Shown piece after piece: positions 27,779 to 30,319 of a stretch of DNA of 30,319 bases (the stretch's first letter is position 1; each line of letters begins with the position of its first letter). The notes under the pieces were generated by a model. The model worked only from the letters and a program-made list of their open reading frames with translations, was not told the origin of the DNA and searched no databases. This DNA comes from a virus. The position numbers were made by a program, and so were the translations under genes. The stretch spans positions 1 to 30,319 of IMG/VR virus record IMGVR_UViG_3300021364_000115; one strand, 5' to 3'.

Positions 27779-30319
27779 CACCGTCTAGTGTATCAGTCCA
27801 AATCGGTGTATCATCGCCGCCATCAGTAACAGTTAAAATTTGGAAACTATCACTTGAATCAGCACTTCCTGCTGCTTCTGTAACTAACAATTGATCTGAT
27901 CCATTACCATAAACAATACCGTTTGGAACAAAGTCGCTTCTTCCTGTACCGCCGTATTGTATTTCAAGATCGTTATTTGTAAGTATCAAACTACCATCTA
28001 CAGTAACATCGATATCAAATGTTGTATTACCGTTTACTGTGCCACCTGTAAGTTTATTTAAATATCTATTTTCAACATAGATACTTACAGCTTGTTGAGT
28101 AGGAACAGTTTCAAAGTCTTGTGTACCTATACTTGATACCAAATTACTATTGTTGCTTACTTCTTTTAGTTCAACACCAACTGGTACACCGTCTCTAATA
28201 AACGGACCAACGCTGGTTAGACCTGATAAGTCAATTTCATTAGCGTTAAGTGTAATAGCACCTGTTAGAGCGTTAACACCGAAGAAGTTACCAACTCTAA
28301 AGTTACCAATTTGGTCAACAGTACCACCAGCAAATACCCTACCTTGATTACGTTCAATGATCTCTTGTTCTGGTATTGCTGTACCGCCAAAGAACGGTAA
28401 TGCATTATATGTCACACCTGCACCTACATATTCAAATGCGTGGCCTGATGTACTAATGGTACTAACATTGTATAGTGCCGCACGTTTATCAGTTGTAACA
28501 CTTGTAATACCTGGGAACACTGTAATAGTGCCGATACCACCAAATTCTAAATTAAGTGCATCAGTAGCAGTGTCCGCAATTTCTTCAGTGCGTTTAATTA
28601 TAGTGTTTCTTTCAGTATTATAAACCTCGCTACCAAGATCGTGATTATGAGGAACTTCATGCCAGCCTGTGGTATAACCTTCTAAAACAGCTTGTCCAAT
28701 TCTATCAACAAGTAATTTGACATTGTCGCCTACAGAAGTATCAGCATCATTATTTGTTAAAAATACTTGTGTTTCAGTATTGTTATAGCTTCTTGTTACA
28801 GGTTCATTAGCAGAAACCTGTTTCATTATCGTTCCAAGGTAATAATATGTGTAAGCAGTGATATCACTTTGATTTGGATAATCAGTATTAGACAAGTTGT
28901 TCAAAATAGCACCACTGTAATATGCTTCACCTGCTCTACGAGATTGTTTATTACCACCATACATAATGTCATACATTACAGCATCAATTATGTAACCTGT
29001 GTCTCTTTGACACTTGCCAATATTATATTCAAAACCAATTATGTTATTATTGATAAAATCAATAACTCCATTTTGTATTGAAGTTTTTGATGACAAGAGA
29101 TCTGCTGCAACACTTCTAGTTGATAAAGGTAACCAACTAAAATCTGCTTCAATTTCAAAAGGAGTACCTACCAATGTTTGATTGTCAACAGCATCTTTGA
29201 CAATACCAATTAAATCTGTTGCAGTAGTGCTTTCTACACTGGTTCCGTAGGCTCCTGATAAAACTTGGCTTTCAGTATTGCCAGGTTGTGGAGTTACTGC
29301 TGCACCTTCAATACAGCTTTCAACTATACTTTGTAAATGTGCATATGCTGCAACTGTGTTATCTTTTTGCTCATCTGGTAGATAATTAGCTGTTCCTAAA
29401 AAGTATGCTCTAGTTGCAATTAATGTTGCAATATTTCCTGTATACAATAAATCCCATGCTACTGCGTCTATGATTTGTCCTGTATCTTCGCGACATTTAT
29501 CTTGATCATAACTAAATGCATTGTAAGTTAATTCTAGAAAACTTATTGTATCATTTATAATTGTATCTTTGTTTGTTTGAAGATTTTCATATGCTGCAAT
29601 AAATCCTGCACCAAAAGGCCCAAATGCACTTAAATCAGGATATTCAATATCAGGAAGTTGATCTGTGCCATTTTCAATTACATCTTGAATAATTTGTAGT
29701 AATGTTTCTGCTCTAGCTACTTCGGTTGCACTTGCTGAAGGATTACCTACTGGAGATACCTGCGGAGCATCTGTTTGCTCTGGGTCTGCTACTGCTACAT
29801 CTAACAATACATCTCCTAGTAATGTTTTAACCCATCCTAATGCTTGTGCTGTTTCAGTTTGCTGTCCATTTACTTGGCTTGCTGCACCTACATAATATGC
29901 TTGAGCTGCTTGATGACTTGCACTATTACCACCATACATAATATCATAAGTTAATGCATCTACAATATACTTTGTATCTCTGTTACATTTTGTTGCATCG
30001 AATGTAAAATTACGTGTAAATGTAAAGTTAATATATTCAATAACTAAATTTTGATAATCTTCAATTTTTGCACCATTGTTAAGTTCATTGAAATCACCCA
30101 ACAAATCTGCAGATACCCATGATAAATCGGTGTTGTCATCAGCAGGAATGTTATCTAAATTACCATCATTAATTACATCTTCTATAATTTGTAATAAGTT
30201 TTGGACTTGACCGCCTATAGCAGCGCCTGCTCCTGGATTTGTACTATCTTGTGCAACAGTTACAGGCGATTGTTCTACAGTACCATGCACAATGTTTTGT
30301 ACAACATCAGATAAAACAT
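27768..30319 (-). CDS. Fibre protein with C-RDT repeats, N-terminus beyond window
   Basis: At least 850 residues are open to the right window edge, so the 5' end is missing. A GTG at 30290 is in frame, but coding continues upstream (LSDVVQNIVHGTVEQSP) in the same repeat pattern, so it is not the start. Three C-RDT modules are visible (FTFDATKCNRDT, FSYDQDKCREDT and FEYNIGKCQRDT). A module (GHAFEYVGAGVTYNALPFFG, then RVFAGGTVDQIGNFRVGNFF) matches one in the giant fibre (HTWEYAGSGTDYNALPQNGG, RVYSSGTNELGDFKVGDFI). The end is a GGTG module (YGGTGRSDFVPNGIVYGNGS) closing in TDTLDGGSF. There is no S74 domain. It is likely a proximal fibre or baseplate-attached part partnering the next protein. Confidence 0.75.
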   Translation of the reverse strand, partial: VLSDVVQNIVHGTVEQSPVTVAQDSTNPGAGAAIGGQVQNLLQIIEDVINDGNLDNIPADDNTDLSWVSADLLGDFNELNNGAKIEDYQNLVIEYINFTFTRNFTFDATKCNRDTKYIVDALTYDIMYGGNSASHQAAQAYYVGAASQVNGQQTETAQALGWVKTLLGDVLLDVAVADPEQTDAPQVSPVGNPSASATEVARAETLLQIIQDVIENGTDQLPDIEYPDLSAFGPFGAGFIAAYENLQTNKDTIINDTISFLELTYNAFSYDQDKCREDTGQIIDAVAWDLLYTGNIATLIATRAYFLGTANYLPDEQKDNTVAAYAHLQSIVESCIEGAAVTPQPGNTESQVLSGAYGTSVESTTATDLIGIVKDAVDNQTLVGTPFEIEADFSWLPLSTRSVAADLLSSKTSIQNGVIDFINNNIIGFEYNIGKCQRDTGYIIDAVMYDIMYGGNKQSRRAGEAYYSGAILNNLSNTDYPNQSDITAYTYYYLGTIMKQVSANEPVTRSYNNTETQVFLTNNDADTSVGDNVKLLVDRIGQAVLEGYTTGWHEVPHNHDLGSEVYNTERNTIIKRTEEIADTATDALNLEFGGIGTITVFPGITSVTTDKRAALYNVSTISTSGHAFEYVGAGVTYNALPFFGGTAIPEQEIIERNQGRVFAGGTVDQIGNFRVGNFFGVNALTGAITLNANEIDLSGLTSVGPFIRDGVPVGVELKEVSNNSNLVSSIGTQDFETVPTQQAVSIYVENRYLNKLTGGTVNGNTTFDIDVTVDGSLILTNNDLEIQYGGTGRSDFVPNGIVYGNGSDQLLVTEAAGSADSSDSFQILTVTDGGDDTPIWTDTLDGGSF
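28990..30010 (-). repeat. Three C-RDT modules in the upstream fibre gene
   Basis: Copies are centred near 29015, 29495 and 29980 with a period of about 485 bases. Each reads F.Y(D/N)..KC..DT, then (Y/Q)IVDA..YDIMYGGN-like text. They are paralogous to the modules at 25110-26135, and the text continuing to the window edge fits the linker preceding another copy. Confidence 0.75.

Noticed and set aside
30286-30290. GTG at 30290 as the start of the right-hand fibre gene
   Set aside because: The frame stays open to the window edge with text continuing the repeat linker, and no ribosome site is seen. The gene is cut by the window.
1-30319. tRNA genes, CRISPR arrays, integrase or insertion sequences
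   Set aside because: Gaps between genes are short and hold only promoters and hairpins. No cloverleaf, regular spacer array or recombinase was seen.

Overview
This window is a structural-gene region of a T4-like myovirus. It encodes recognisable T4 homologues: gp4, gp13, gp14, gp15, gp16, gp18 and gp19, plus a second tail-tube-fold protein and very large tail fibres. The DNA is AT-rich. The protein variants (long gp14 and gp15, enlarged gp18, C-RDT fibre repeats, S74 fibre chaperone) resemble those of marine T4-like phages of cyanobacteria and SAR11-type bacteria. The host cannot be read from the sequence. There are no tRNAs, CRISPR arrays, insertion sequences or host genes, and no gap between genes exceeds about 120 bases.

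Layout. From 1 to 9628 all genes are on the minus strand. In transcription order they are gp13, a dNMP-kinase-like P-loop protein, the sheath gp18, the tube gp19, a tube-fold protein, a small conserved protein, gp4, gp16, and two proteins with capsid-targeting-like N-termini. The second of these carries a peptidoglycan-binding domain and runs off the left edge. From 9666 to 12959 a plus-strand block holds gp14, gp15 and a Nudix hydrolase. From 12940 to 30319 the genes are again on the minus strand: a large fibre protein (5' end outside the window), a 3174-residue fibre with a C-terminal S74 chaperone, a 494-residue putative adhesin, and a three-gene group (a 125-residue unknown, a GT-A glycosyltransferase, and an 873-residue protein made of repeated glycosyltransferase-like modules).

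Regulation. Eight copies of a T4-type late promoter box are seen, seven GATAAATA and one GCTAAATA. Two of them form a perfect 16-bp palindrome between gp13 and gp14 and fire in opposite directions. Three sigma-70-like promoters (TTGACA, 17-18 bp spacer, TATTAT or TATATT) precede the dNMP-kinase-like gene, the 125-residue gene of the glycosyltransferase group and the putative adhesin. Several genes end in a hairpin followed directly by the next gene's promoter, which gives insulated units. In three cases (gp14, the tube-fold protein, the kinase) the start codon lies where transcription should begin, so leaderless mRNAs are predicted.

Most noteworthy: the 873-residue array of exact 100-residue degenerate glycosyltransferase-like repeats ending in one copy with an intact DGD motif; the adjacent proteins with T4-style capsid-targeting N-termini, one carrying a peptidoglycan-binding domain; and the palindromic divergent late promoter.
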